A DNA stretch of 64,000 bases, taken from CAYVRJ01 sp964453645 (GTDB taxonomy: Bacteria; Bacillota; Clostridia; Christensenellales; JAWKQI01). Positions 42,610 to 51,424 of the stretch are shown here, one piece after another (within the stretch, counting starts at the first letter, position 1; every line of letters starts with the position of its first letter). The notes beneath the pieces were generated by a model. It was not told the DNA's origin. It worked only from the letters and a program-made list of their open reading frames with translations, and made no database searches. The stretch covers positions 1 through 64,000 of the forward strand of contig CAYVRJ010000001.1 in NCBI GenBank assembly GCA_964453645.1. Direction: 5' to 3'. Made by a program: the position numbers and the translations under genes.

Positions 42610-43891
42610 AAAGAGTAGGCTGGTCATCACAGCGGTGCTCATTTGCGTGTGTGTGATTTTCCTAGGGGTGGCCCTCACCGCCATTGTTTTAAGCTTTGGA
42701 GCGAAACAAAGTGTCATCGACAGTGCGGTGAAAGACCTTGAGGGCTACGGGGAGGAACTGAAACCCATTGCACAATCCATTATTGAAGAACCAAGGGTGG
42801 TGCCCGCCAGATACCGCATTCGGCCCAGCGAAGGGGGCATTTCGCAAATGATCGTCATCAATGCAAACTACGAGTTGGTGTACCCCCGCAGGTTTTACGA
42901 CAACGAGGAACTGGAAGTGATCCGCGCCATTAGCGAAGAGATGATCGACGAAACATTGGGGGGAAATACGGTATCCCGCATTACGGATTTAAACAACACC
43001 CAAGTTCTTTTGCTGTCCCTGCCGGTGGTGAGGGACAATTCGGTGATGGGCGTGCTGGTGCTGAGTAAACCCTTGCTCAACGTCTATGAACTCTCAGGTA
43101 TGATCACCAACTCACTGCTGCTCACATCCGCCCTTTCCTTGGTGTGCGCCATTGTAGCGGGAATACTGCTGTTCAAACGGGTGAACTCCCAAGTGACGGC
43201 ACTCTCGTTGGAAAAAGAGGGTCTGATGAAACTGGAGGAGATGCGCAGGACGTATATTGCCAACATCACCCACGAACTTCGGGCACCCCTCACCGGCATT
43301 CGGGGGTTTGTGGAACCACTGATGGACGGAATTATAGAAAAGGAAGAGGACGTCTTAGAGAGTTACCAAATTATTTTAAACGAGACATTGCGGTTGGAGC
43401 GCTTGATCAACGACACCCTCACTTTAAGCTCCTTGCAGAGTGCAAACCAAAGTTTGGAACTTGAAAGGATTGATATAAGAAACATTCTCGTGGGCTGCTG
43501 CAAGCGGTTTGCCGACAGAAGGGCCGTGCACCTAATCTGCCCCGACAACTTGCCAAAAGTGCAATGCAATGAGGATAAACTCACACAGCTTTTGATTATT
43601 CTGGTGGACAACGCCATCAAGTTTTCCAAAGAGGATGTGTTTGTCACCGCCGGGGAGGAAGAGGGTTTTGTCGTGCTGCGGGTGAAGGACACAGGGTCGG
43701 GCATCACAAAGGAAGACCTGCCCTATATCTTTGAACGGTTTTATAAGGCGGATAAGTCCCGAAGTGGGGAGGGCACGGGATTGGGGCTTTCCATCGCCAA
43801 AGAGATTGTGAGCCTGCTTAAGGGAGAGATTGGCGCTGAAAGCCAGTTGAATATGGGTACCACCCTGTGGGTCAAACTAAATAAAGCCTAA
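42596..43891 (+). CDS. Sensor histidine kinase
   Basis: The 431-residue kinase has a first membrane helix (LVITAVLICVCVIFLGVALT), an outer domain of about 120 residues, a second helix, the phospho-His box ITHELRAPLTG, and ATPase motifs DNAIKFSKED, DTGSGITKED and GTGLGLSIAKE. The start is TTG, 14 bases inside the end of the regulator gene and placed after GTGGGG. This is the same junction layout as in the first two-component pair, where the start codon is not standard. Confidence 0.9.
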   Translation: MNQSRKSRLVITAVLICVCVIFLGVALTAIVLSFGAKQSVIDSAVKDLEGYGEELKPIAQSIIEEPRVVPARYRIRPSEGGISQMIVINANYELVYPRRFYDNEELEVIRAISEEMIDETLGGNTVSRITDLNNTQVLLLSLPVVRDNSVMGVLVLSKPLLNVYELSGMITNSLLLTSALSLVCAIVAGILLFKRVNSQVTALSLEKEGLMKLEEMRRTYIANITHELRAPLTGIRGFVEPLMDGIIEKEEDVLESYQIILNETLRLERLINDTLTLSSLQSANQSLELERIDIRNILVGCCKRFADRRAVHLICPDNLPKVQCNEDKLTQLLIILVDNAIKFSKEDVFVTAGEEEGFVVLRVKDTGSGITKEDLPYIFERFYKADKSRSGEGTGLGLSIAKEIVSLLKGEIGAESQLNMGTTLWVKLNKA

Positions 43892-44035
43892 CAAACCTAT
43901 AGGCGCATAATTACATAAAACAAATAAACCAACAATCCGAACAATTGTCTAACGAACAAAAAATATAGTTCAGCATCACTTCCAACAAAAAGTATGCACA
44001 AAAAATACCAAACAAAAAACAATCGCCACGCTTCG

Positions 44036-44057
44036 CTGCCCAACGGGCAGTTTTTTT
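44036..44057 (+). terminator. Rho-independent terminator ahead of spoIIIA
   Basis: CTGCC / GGCAG stem with a CAACG loop, extended by C-G, followed by seven T. The 140 bases before it, after the kinase gene, are A-rich and show no gene. Confidence 0.75.
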
Positions 44058-44098
44058 ATTGTTGGTCTTTTCTCATAAAGACAAGCATAAGATGAACC

Positions 44099-45010
44099 AT
44101 GAGAAAAGGTGACTTTATAAAAACCATACTAAAATATATACCGTTGCCGTTTGCACAGCAGTTGATGGCCCTCAGCGAACACGAAATCATCGAGGAAATT
44201 CGCTTTCGATTAAACTACTGCTGTTATATCTATACGCAGGACAGGTCATACCCCCTAAGCGGCCTTCGAGCAACCGAAACCGACTTGGAAGAAATATTCT
44301 TGGCCCTCACCCAGCACAGCCCCAAATACTACGAACACCAAATCCGTTCGGGCTATTTAACGGTGGAGGGTATGCGGGTGGGCGTGTGCGGGGAAATGGC
44401 CAGCGGCCGAATCTTTGGCATTAACATTCGAATCCCCATGCAGCACGTGGGGGTGAGTAAAGAACTCATGCCCTATATCACCCGGAACGGGCAAATGCTC
44501 AGCACCCTCATCGTATCCAGACCCCAAATGGGTAAAACCACCCTCATTCGGGATATCGCCCGAACATTGGGAGATGGCATCAACATCTATGCGAAGAAGG
44601 TGTGCGTCATCGACGAGCGGGGAGAGCTGTTTGGCAACGGCATCTTTGAACTGGGCGAACAGACAGACGTGGTTGCGGGCACAGAGAAACAAAAGGGCAT
44701 TGAGAGCGCCCTGCGCACCTTGTCCCCCCATGTGGTGGTCACCGACGAGCTGGGCCGGGTGGAGGACGTGCAGTCCATTCGGGAGTGCGCCAACTCGGGG
44801 GTGGCGGTGTGCGCCACAGCCCACGGCGGCAGCATAAACGAACTCATGCGGCGGGAGGTGTTTCGCAGCATCCTGCGGGAAGGGGTTTTTGAGCGGTACG
44901 TGGTGCTGAGTAACACCCGGGGACGCATTACGGTGAGCACCGTTTCCGATTATAAACACACCGTCATCGCCCAGGGACTTCTCTTAAAGGAGCTGAAAAA
45001 CTATGCTTAA
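44099..45010 (+). CDS. spoIIIAA: Stage III sporulation protein AA (ATPase)
   Basis: The 303-residue ATPase energises the SpoIIIA-SpoIIQ channel between mother cell and forespore. It has Walker A VSRPQMGKTTLIRD, the Walker B-type VVVTDELGRVEDV and IDERGELFGNG. It heads the full eight-gene operon. The sequence CATAAGAT 10 bases before the ATG resembles a sigma-E -10 element, without a convincing -35. Confidence 0.95.
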   Translation: MRKGDFIKTILKYIPLPFAQQLMALSEHEIIEEIRFRLNYCCYIYTQDRSYPLSGLRATETDLEEIFLALTQHSPKYYEHQIRSGYLTVEGMRVGVCGEMASGRIFGINIRIPMQHVGVSKELMPYITRNGQMLSTLIVSRPQMGKTTLIRDIARTLGDGINIYAKKVCVIDERGELFGNGIFELGEQTDVVAGTEKQKGIESALRTLSPHVVVTDELGRVEDVQSIRECANSGVAVCATAHGGSINELMRREVFRSILREGVFERYVVLSNTRGRITVSTVSDYKHTVIAQGLLLKELKNYA

Positions 45011-45476
45011 AGGTATATTGTGTATTGCAGTGATCGGGCTTTGTGGTTACATCGGCACTTTACTCTCCAAAAAGTATTTGGAACACTTGTGTTTCTTAAG
45101 GGAACTGCTAGGCAGCGTCACCGGCATGCGCAACAGAATTTTACATGGCGAACTGCTCCACCGAGCCATAGGGCGGGAGGCCCGGGGCAACCAAAACCTG
45201 CTAGGCATTGCAGATCAACTGGTGCAAAATCCACGGATTAAAGTTTCAACAGCGTGGGAGGAAGCTTTTATAAAGCTGAACGATCCGGCAGTAACCGCAC
45301 TGGGCAGGGGTATCGAGAGCCTGTGCACCTCGGGCAACGCTGCCGAACTGGACGAGGGTATTTTGTTGCTCACCAACAGGATTAGACAAATGGAAGATGA
45401 AAAACGGGGGAAAACAAAGGGATATTTGTCTGTGTCTGTATTAATTGGAATTTTTGTAGGTGTTTTGTTCATATAA
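45003..45476 (+). CDS. spoIIIAB: Stage III sporulation protein AB
   Basis: The 157-residue protein has membrane helices at both ends (IAVIGLCGYIGTLL and GYLSVSVLIGIFVGVLFI) and a central helical domain (CFLRELLGSVTGMRNRI), as in SpoIIIAB, which resembles GspF-type secretion proteins. It overlaps spoIIIAA by 8 bases. Confidence 0.9.
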   Translation: MLKGILCIAVIGLCGYIGTLLSKKYLEHLCFLRELLGSVTGMRNRILHGELLHRAIGREARGNQNLLGIADQLVQNPRIKVSTAWEEAFIKLNDPAVTALGRGIESLCTSGNAAELDEGILLLTNRIRQMEDEKRGKTKGYLSVSVLIGIFVGVLFI

Positions 45477-45498
45477 CAAAAGATAAAGAGGAGGATCT

Positions 45499-45696
45499 AT
45501 GGAAATTGATTTGATCTTAAAGATTGCAGCCATCGGCATTTTAATTTCGGTGCTCAATCAAGTGCTCATCAAGTCGGGCAAGGAGGATATCGCCACTCTG
45601 GTGAGTATTGCGGGTTTGGTGATCGTGTTACTCATGGTGATCGACCTGCTGGGCACGCTGTTTGAAAGTGTTCGCCGTATCTTCGGACTATTTTAA
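45499..45696 (+). CDS. spoIIIAC: Stage III sporulation protein AC
   Basis: A 65-residue protein with two membrane helices (LILKIAAIGILISVLNQVLI and TLVSIAGLVIVLLMVIDLL), the normal size and pattern for SpoIIIAC. AGGAGG lies 6 bases before the ATG. Confidence 0.92.
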   Translation: MEIDLILKIAAIGILISVLNQVLIKSGKEDIATLVSIAGLVIVLLMVIDLLGTLFESVRRIFGLF

Positions 45697-45733
45697 TTGT
45701 TGAAACTCACGAAAGAACAGAGGTTATAAAGAG

Positions 45734-46132
45734 ATGGAAATACTAAAGATTGCGGTTTTGGCCCTGTGCGCCGGCACATTGGCCCTCATCGTGCGCCAAA
45801 AACAACCCGAACTTTCAAGACAAGTTGCCCTGGCTTGCGGGCTGATTATCTTAGTCTATACCGTCAACTATCTGGGCAGTGTGATTAGTTTTTTTAACGA
45901 AACTGTGAACAAGTTCTCCCTGCCTATTGTCAGCATCACTGTGGTGCTCAAAATCATTGGCGTTGCCTATCTGTGTGAATTTACCGCCCAATCCTTAAAG
46001 GATATGAGCGAAACGTCCCTTGCCCAAAAAGTGGAGTTGGCGGGCAGGGTGGTTATTGTGATGCTCACCATCCCCATGTTTAACGCATTTTTGCAGCTGC
46101 TCACCGAACTTGCCAAGGGTGTGAACCAATGA
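45734..46132 (+). CDS. spoIIIAD: Stage III sporulation protein AD
   Basis: The 132-residue protein has four hydrophobic segments and the family ending GRVVIVMLTIPMFNAFLQLL. It sits between AC and AE and overlaps AE by 4 bases (ATGA). Confidence 0.92.
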   Translation: MEILKIAVLALCAGTLALIVRQKQPELSRQVALACGLIILVYTVNYLGSVISFFNETVNKFSLPIVSITVVLKIIGVAYLCEFTAQSLKDMSETSLAQKVELAGRVVIVMLTIPMFNAFLQLLTELAKGVNQ

Positions 46133-47280
46133 AGGTGCTTGCATTTTTCTTGGCGCTCATCCTGTTGCTGGCGCCCATCACCGTGTGTGCGGAAGATATT
46201 TTAGAGATTGACGAAATACTCAATTCCTTGGACATGGGTGCACTGGAGTTGCAATACAACAAAGAGGCGGAGAGTTTGGTGCCCATTACGGGGGGGCTGT
46301 CTTTGGAGGACTTCGTCTCACAGCTCGCAGGGGGACAACTCTTCTTGGAGTACAACAGCATCTTCGATTACTTGGTGGGTTTGTTTGCCAAGAGCCTCAA
46401 AGAATCACTGCCCTTTGTGGTGGAAATTCTCGTCATCACCCTGCTGTTCTCCCTGCTCAGCGTGTTCTATCCCGACTTTGGGGGGACCTATGCGGCTGCC
46501 CACTACGCCAGATATATCCTCATCAGCGGCATTGCCATCAGCGTGTTTCTGCGCACCTTTACCATGGGAAACGATGCCATCGAGATGATCACCGGGTTTT
46601 CCACCCAGTTCTTCCCCCTGCTGTTTTTCTTGCTCACCAGCATTGGGGGCATTGCCTCGGCAAGTATTTTAAAGCCGGCCACGGCAGCACTCACTGGCTT
46701 TGTGAGTATGTTTGTCAAAAGTTTTATTGCGCCCCTGCTGGTGCTCATGTGCGCAGTGACGGTGCTTGCAAGTTTTGCAAAGACCTTTAAACTCAACAAC
46801 CTGCGGGAGCTGATCAAGAGCATCATCAAGTGGGCCATCGGCATATCCTTTGTGGTGTTTTTGGGGTGTATCGCCCTTCAGGGGCTCATGTCCTCCACCT
46901 TCGACGGGGTGACCATTAAAGCAGCAAAGTACACCATCGACAAGGCGGTGCCCATCATCGGCGGGGTGTTTTCCGAAACTATGGATATGCTCATCGCCAG
47001 TTCCCTCATCATTAAAAACGCCATCGGAGTGGTGGGTATGCTGGTCATCGTGTCCATGCTGCTATCCCCAGTGATCACAATAACCGTGCAGTACTTTTTG
47101 TTAAAGTTAGCCAGTGCCCTGTCCGAACCCTTGGGCAGCGGAGACATTGCAAAGTTTTTAAAGTCCATGAGCGAGATTATCCTCTTACAAAACGCAGTGC
47201 TGCTCACCAGCGGTGCCATGCTGCTCATCAACGTGGGGCTGATTTTAGGCAGTGGTAATATCAACCTCATGTTCCGGTGA
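46129..47280 (+). CDS. spoIIIAE: Stage III sporulation protein AE
   Basis: The 383-residue protein starts with a cleavable-looking signal sequence (FFLALILLLAPITVCA), then about seven membrane helices with the conserved FFPLLFFLLTSIGG and LITLLFSLLSVF segments. It is the largest membrane component of the channel. Complete. Confidence 0.93.
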   Translation: MKVLAFFLALILLLAPITVCAEDILEIDEILNSLDMGALELQYNKEAESLVPITGGLSLEDFVSQLAGGQLFLEYNSIFDYLVGLFAKSLKESLPFVVEILVITLLFSLLSVFYPDFGGTYAAAHYARYILISGIAISVFLRTFTMGNDAIEMITGFSTQFFPLLFFLLTSIGGIASASILKPATAALTGFVSMFVKSFIAPLLVLMCAVTVLASFAKTFKLNNLRELIKSIIKWAIGISFVVFLGCIALQGLMSSTFDGVTIKAAKYTIDKAVPIIGGVFSETMDMLIASSLIIKNAIGVVGMLVIVSMLLSPVITITVQYFLLKLASALSEPLGSGDIAKFLKSMSEIILLQNAVLLTSGAMLLINVGLILGSGNINLMFR

Positions 47281-47334
47281 GGTTTAACGATTCTTGATTT
47301 GTGCCGTAGGCGAAACGGCGGAAGTGGAGTTTGT

Positions 47335-47613
47335 ATGAACCAATTTTTAGTCAACATGATCTATTCCCTGTGCGGGGCAACCTTTGTCTCCTTCATTTTT
47401 GAAGCGCTGATGCTGGACGGCAAGATTAAGAAGTATTCGGGAATTGCCGTATCTATTGTTGTCATCTCCATTATGGCAATGCCTATTGTCAACCTAGTGT
47501 CCTCCCACGACATCTTTGATATCAGCATGGATATGGGTAACGTGGAGTATGACCAAGTCACCTCGGAGGACTATAAAAATTTCTTGAGTGAGGTATATCA
47601 GAGAAATCAGTGA
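47335..47613 (+). CDS. spoIIIAF: Stage III sporulation protein AF
   Basis: The 92-residue protein has two membrane helices and a short outer tail. It is much shorter than the roughly 200-residue Bacillus protein; the C-terminal ring-forming domain is missing or very small. The ATG has GTGGAG 7 bases upstream. Assigned mainly by position and the N-terminal pattern (ALMLDGKIKKYSGIAVSIVVI, seen in parts). Confidence 0.82.
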   Translation: MNQFLVNMIYSLCGATFVSFIFEALMLDGKIKKYSGIAVSIVVISIMAMPIVNLVSSHDIFDISMDMGNVEYDQVTSEDYKNFLSEVYQRNQ

Positions 47614-47653
47614 ATAGTATTTACTAGTACACAAAAGCAGGGGTGTGAAAACT

Positions 47654-48187
47654 ATGAAGTTCGATTTTTTTACTAAATTTAAGGGAATGTCCCCCGCCAA
47701 TAAGTTAAAGTGGCTGATCATGGCGGTGGTTGTCATATGTATTGCACTCATTTTTGCATCGGTGGTGACCGAAACAGCCCCACCGCAAATTATTTCCAAG
47801 GAAGAGTCAGAGGACATCGAAGCAAAGCTCTCCAGCACCCTCAGTGCCATTAAAGGGGCAGGGCAAGTGAAGGTGATGATCACCTACGAGGGCAGTGCGC
47901 AGATCATCCCCGCCTATGCCAAGAACACCCAGCAAAGTGTGGACAGCGGGGGAGACAACTTGCGGGAGAGCATTAGCACCCAGGAACAAGTGGTCACCGT
48001 TGCGGAGGGGGGGCAGCAGAGCGCACTCATCGTGGAAGAGAAGTCCCCCAAGGTCAAGGGGGTGATCGTCATCGCCCAGGGGGCAGGAGATATTGGAGTG
48101 AAGATTGCGCTAACCCAAGCGTGCCGAACCATACTGGGGGTGGACAGCAGTTGCATTGAAGTGTTTGAAATGGATTTTCAAAAATAA
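47654..48187 (+). CDS. spoIIIAG: Stage III sporulation protein AG
   Basis: The 177-residue protein has a membrane helix (WLIMAVVVICIALIFAS) and a C-terminal ring-building domain: LSAIKGAGQVKVMITYE, IVEEKSPKVKGVIVIAQGA. This matches SpoIIIAG, which forms a large ring in the outer channel. ATG preferred to a GTG three codons earlier because AGGGG is then at a workable distance. Confidence 0.92.
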   Translation: MKFDFFTKFKGMSPANKLKWLIMAVVVICIALIFASVVTETAPPQIISKEESEDIEAKLSSTLSAIKGAGQVKVMITYEGSAQIIPAYAKNTQQSVDSGGDNLRESISTQEQVVTVAEGGQQSALIVEEKSPKVKGVIVIAQGAGDIGVKIALTQACRTILGVDSSCIEVFEMDFQK

Positions 48188-48211
48188 AACAAACAAACAA
48201 GGAGCAAGTAT

Positions 48212-48733
48212 ATGAAAAACACAAAGTCATACATCTTAATCGGAGTGCTGGTGCTGGTGCTGGGTGCAGCGGCATACCTAAACTTTGCCATGAGCAACAA
48301 AGACCCAAAACAGCCGAGCACCCCCGCACAAATGGAAACAGCAGAATCCTTGGGAGGGGACTTAGAACTGCCCGTAATCTCCACGGGGGACTACTTCGAG
48401 GACTACAAGCAAAACAGGCAGGTCACCCGGGACCAAGAGATTGCCTACTTGGACTCCATCATCGACAATGAAATGACCGACAAAGAGACGTTAGCAGAAG
48501 CGCAGCAGCAAAAGTTAGAGACTGTCCGCTCCATGGAAAAAGAGCTGACAGTGGAAGGGTTGTTGGGGGCAAAAGGGTTTGACAATTCCATTGTCACAGT
48601 GCACACCGGCTCGGTAAACGTTGTTGTTAGGGCAAAGGAAATCGATGAGATCCAAGCGGCACAGATTCTGGATATTGTGAAGACAGAAACTGGAGAAAAT
48701 GCAAAAAATATAAAAATCATTTTACAGGGTTGA
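48212..48733 (+). CDS. spoIIIAH: Stage III sporulation protein AH
   Basis: The 173-residue protein has an N-terminal membrane helix (YILIGVLVLVLGAAAYLNF) and a C-terminal domain with LGAKGFDNSIVTVHTGSVNVVV, seen in parts. In Bacillus it docks with SpoIIQ from the forespore side. AAGGAG is 7 bases before the ATG. Last gene of the operon. Confidence 0.93.
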   Translation: MKNTKSYILIGVLVLVLGAAAYLNFAMSNKDPKQPSTPAQMETAESLGGDLELPVISTGDYFEDYKQNRQVTRDQEIAYLDSIIDNEMTDKETLAEAQQQKLETVRSMEKELTVEGLLGAKGFDNSIVTVHTGSVNVVVRAKEIDEIQAAQILDIVKTETGENAKNIKIILQG

Positions 48734-48734
48734 T

Positions 48735-48763
48735 TGCAAAATAAAATACCGTGGTATATAATA
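48735..48763 (+). promoter_or_regulatory. sigma-A promoter of the asp23-nusB operon
   Basis: TTGCAA (48735-48740), 17 bases, TATAAT (48758-48763), directly after spoIIIAH. It separates the vegetative operon from the sporulation operon. Confidence 0.75.
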
Positions 48764-48793
48764 GACTAAAGTAGTTTATGGAGGTACTCAGCG

Positions 48794-49198
48794 GTGGGAA
48801 AAGAGAGTGTTGAATTAACGGAAACTCTGGGCAGCGTTAGTTTTGCGGACGACGTCATTGCAACAATTGCAGGTCTTGCGTGCATTGAAGTTCCGGGCAT
48901 TGCAGGTATGAGCGGTGGTCTTATTTCAGGGGTTGCGGAGCTTTTGGGCAGAAGAAACCTGACCAAAGGCGTGAAAGTGGAAGTGACCCAAAAGGATGTG
49001 AAGTGCGACCTGTTCGTGATCATGGACTTTGGCGTGGAGATGCACAGGGTTGCAGAAGACGCACAGCGGGCCATTAAAAAAGAAATTGAAAATATGGCTG
49101 GATTAAACGTCTTAGCTGTAAACGTAAACGTCCAGGGCATCAAGATTGAAAAAGAGATGATATCCGGCAAAGTTGCTGCCGAGGACAGTGCCTCTTAA
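48794..49198 (+). CDS. Asp23/Gls24 family envelope stress protein
   Basis: The 134-residue protein has the Asp23 pattern: DVIATIAGLACIEVPGIAGM, seen in parts, then VKVEVTQKDVKCDLFVIMDFG and VLAVNVNVQGIKIE. These cytoplasmic proteins line the membrane through AmaP and relate to cell-wall stress. GTG start with GGAGGT upstream. amaP follows after a structured gap. Confidence 0.92.
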   Translation: MGKESVELTETLGSVSFADDVIATIAGLACIEVPGIAGMSGGLISGVAELLGRRNLTKGVKVEVTQKDVKCDLFVIMDFGVEMHRVAEDAQRAIKKEIENMAGLNVLAVNVNVQGIKIEKEMISGKVAAEDSAS

Positions 49199-49212
49199 GT
49201 TGTAAACATAAT

Positions 49213-49288
49213 CCCATGTACATGGGTTGGGTTTTAAGTCCGCACTCCGCTTAGGTTAAAGGCCACGGGGTGCGGAGGTAAAACCTCC
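49213..49288 (+). promoter_or_regulatory. Structured RNA segment between asp23 and amaP
   Basis: Three hairpins follow each other: CCCATGTACATGGG (49213-49226), CCGCACTCC / GGGGTGCGG (49240-49248 with 49267-49275, one wobble) and GGAGGT / ACCTCC (49274-49288). Only the first has a weak T-rich tail. It may attenuate transcription, process the mRNA or act as a leader for amaP. I do not recognise it as a known RNA class. Confidence 0.5.
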
Positions 49289-49333
49289 TAGTAGGGTGGG
49301 GAATAAAAATTTTATGAAAAGGGGGACAGACTG

Positions 49334-49867
49334 TTGGAAAACAAAGTTTTCACAAAAGTTCTGTTAGTGATATACTGTCTCATCGTGCTGATCTTCGCTG
49401 TTGTGATTTTATTCAGCGCTTGGGGTATCATATCGACCAATGCCTTTAACGACTTTATACAGAGCATAAACCCTGTTGCCGGGCTGACCGTCATCACCAT
49501 TGTGGGGCTTTTGATGGTTGTTCTAAGCTTTGTATTTATGTTTGGCAAGGGAGGCAGCATCTCGGAATGTGCCCTCATTAAGGAGAGCACCTTTGGTTCC
49601 ATCTTCATCACCATTACGGCACTGGAAGAGATTGCGAAGCGGTACTTTAACGAAGTGAGGGAAGTCAGAGCCATTCGGCTTCAAGCCTTTCGGGGAAAGA
49701 CGGGCATACGGATTCTCATCCTCATGTCGTTGGCACCCCAGGTGGTGATACCCGCTGCCACGGATAAAATTCAAACGGAATTAAAGGCATGTCTGGAAGA
49801 TTTCACGGGCATCGTGGTGGATAAGGTTGACCTTCGGGTGTGTGACTCCACCCTTTCATCAAGGTAG
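49334..49867 (+). CDS. amaP: Membrane anchor of Asp23 (AmaP)
   Basis: The 177-residue protein has two membrane helices in its first 75 residues (VLLVIYCLIVLIFAVVILFS and AGLTVITIVGLLMVVLSFVF) followed by a cytoplasmic domain related to Asp23 (VIPAATDKIQTELKACLEDF, seen in parts). TTG start with AGGGGG upstream. Confidence 0.88.
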   Translation: MENKVFTKVLLVIYCLIVLIFAVVILFSAWGIISTNAFNDFIQSINPVAGLTVITIVGLLMVVLSFVFMFGKGGSISECALIKESTFGSIFITITALEEIAKRYFNEVREVRAIRLQAFRGKTGIRILILMSLAPQVVIPAATDKIQTELKACLEDFTGIVVDKVDLRVCDSTLSSR

Positions 49868-49871
49868 AGAA

Positions 49872-50090
49872 ATGAGAACCTTCGGTGAGTTTATAAAAAA
49901 TAACAGGCGAATAATAATAGGCGTATCTTTGGGCTTGGCCACAGGAATCTTGTTTTTAACCATTGGTTTTTTTGCAACGCTTCTCCTGTGGGTCTGTATT
50001 ATTGCGGGAATTGTCATTGCGGTGGATTGTGCCCTTAGGCGCACCATCCTTTCCCTTTTGAGCAGGATTGTGCCAAAGATCTTTAAGTAG
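49872..50090 (+). CDS. DUF2273 small membrane protein
   Basis: The 72-residue protein has two membrane helices (IIIGVSLGLATGILFLTIGF and ATLLLWVCIIAGIVIAVDCA) and a basic end. DUF2273 proteins accompany amaP and asp23 and are thought to belong to the same membrane assembly. ATG 4 bases after the amaP stop; GTAGAG upstream. Confidence 0.85.
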   Translation: MRTFGEFIKNNRRIIIGVSLGLATGILFLTIGFFATLLLWVCIIAGIVIAVDCALRRTILSLLSRIVPKIFK

Positions 50091-50094
50091 GGTA

Positions 50095-50493
50095 ATGGAC
50101 AACAGAAAGTTAAGACAGTGTGCTGTGTGTTTGGTGTTTGAAAGGGAACTGAACGATTCGGGCATTTCCCAGGCTCACCAGTGTTTTGCGGATGAAATTG
50201 CTGTGGATTTCACAGCCATGGAGGACGAAAGGGCTGTTGAGTTGGCAAACGACTGCATAGCAAAAAGAGAAGAACTAGACAAAATAATAGAAAACAACCT
50301 TGTGGACTGGACGCTCTCGCGCATCTCTAAAACCGATCTGGCTATTCTGCGCTTGGCGTTTTATGAGATTGTATATTTGCAGCAGCCCTTCAAGGTGATC
50401 ATCAACGAGGCGGTGGAGTTAGCCAAGCGCTACTCCCCCGATAAATCCCCTGCCTTCATCAACGGGGTGCTGGGGGGATATGTCAACAAGTAG
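50095..50493 (+). CDS. nusB: Transcription antitermination factor NusB
   Basis: The 132-residue all-helical protein acts with NusE (S10) in rRNA antitermination. It has the C-terminal family pattern WTLSRISKTDLAILRLAFYE, INEAVELAKRYSPDKSPAFING and VLGGY. Its N-terminus (LRQCAVCLVFERELND) fits. The ATG is 4 bases after the DUF2273 stop. Confidence 0.93.
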   Translation: MDNRKLRQCAVCLVFERELNDSGISQAHQCFADEIAVDFTAMEDERAVELANDCIAKREELDKIIENNLVDWTLSRISKTDLAILRLAFYEIVYLQQPFKVIINEAVELAKRYSPDKSPAFINGVLGGYVNK

Positions 50494-51424
50494 CTGTTAT
50501 TTAGGGGTGGATACTTCCATGTATACCACCTCTTTATCCATCATGGGCGAGGATGGTTTATCGCTGAATGTTAAGCTTCCGCTTCACTGCAAAACTGGTT
50601 TGAGGCAGTCGGATGCGGTATTTTTGCATTTAAAGAATGTGAATGAGTTTTTGGAGATACACAAACCCGTGGGAAAGATACTTAGTGTTGCTTATTCCAA
50701 AACCCCAAGGGACATTCCGGGTTCGTACATGCCCGTGTTTACAGTTGGGCAGTGTTTGGCAAAGTGTATCGCCTTTGCCTCGGGGGCAAAACTCTATCCC
50801 ACCGCCCATCAAAACGCACACATCTACAGTGCGGTGATGTTTGAAAAGCAGCCGGTTTCCGGGAAATATCTTTGTTTCCACGCATCGGGGGGAACCACAG
50901 AGATTCTGCAAGTGAGTTTTGATGATGGATTGATTCAAAACATTTCGCTGCTGGGGGGCACCAAGGATATTACCGGGGGAAAATTGACAGACAGAACGGG
51001 AGTGCTCTTGAACCTGCCCTTTCCCGCAGGACAGTTTATGGAAGAGATTGCGGTTGAGACAAACCAAACCCTCTGTGTGCGTGTGGACGGTTGTTCCTGC
51101 AATTTGTCGGGTGCGGAAGCCCAGGCAAAGGCTTTGGTTCAAGGGGACGTTTTTCCGGGAGAAGTGGCACAAGCTGTGTTCCACTGCTTGGCCGAAACCT
51201 TTTATAACATGATCCTGTCTGCAAGGAAGCAGACGGGAATTAAGAAGTTAATCGCGTTCGGAGGTACCTTCCAGAACGGGTATATAAAAAATAAACTAGA
51301 GGAATGGCTGTTAAAAGACAGCGGCAATTGGGAGATCATCTATGCACCCCGAGGTTTTTCCTGCGACAACGCAGCGGGGCTAGCCCACTTTGCCAAGCAA
51401 ATGTTTGAAAGAGAGGCACAATGA
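50480..51424 (+). CDS. TsaD/Kae1-like protein (peptidase M22 family)
   Basis: The 314-residue protein has the actin-like fold of TsaD: YLGVDTSMYTTSLSI, metal-binding HQNAH (in TAHQNAHIYSA), FHASGGTTE and a C-terminal FGGTFQNGYIKN and SCDNAAGLAHFA. It is shorter and more diverged than true TsaD, which makes t6A in tRNA, and is probably a paralogue of unknown role. Overlaps nusB by 14 bases and folD by 4. Confidence 0.78.
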   Translation: MSTSSCYLGVDTSMYTTSLSIMGEDGLSLNVKLPLHCKTGLRQSDAVFLHLKNVNEFLEIHKPVGKILSVAYSKTPRDIPGSYMPVFTVGQCLAKCIAFASGAKLYPTAHQNAHIYSAVMFEKQPVSGKYLCFHASGGTTEILQVSFDDGLIQNISLLGGTKDITGGKLTDRTGVLLNLPFPAGQFMEEIAVETNQTLCVRVDGCSCNLSGAEAQAKALVQGDVFPGEVAQAVFHCLAETFYNMILSARKQTGIKKLIAFGGTFQNGYIKNKLEEWLLKDSGNWEIIYAPRGFSCDNAAGLAHFAKQMFEREAQ

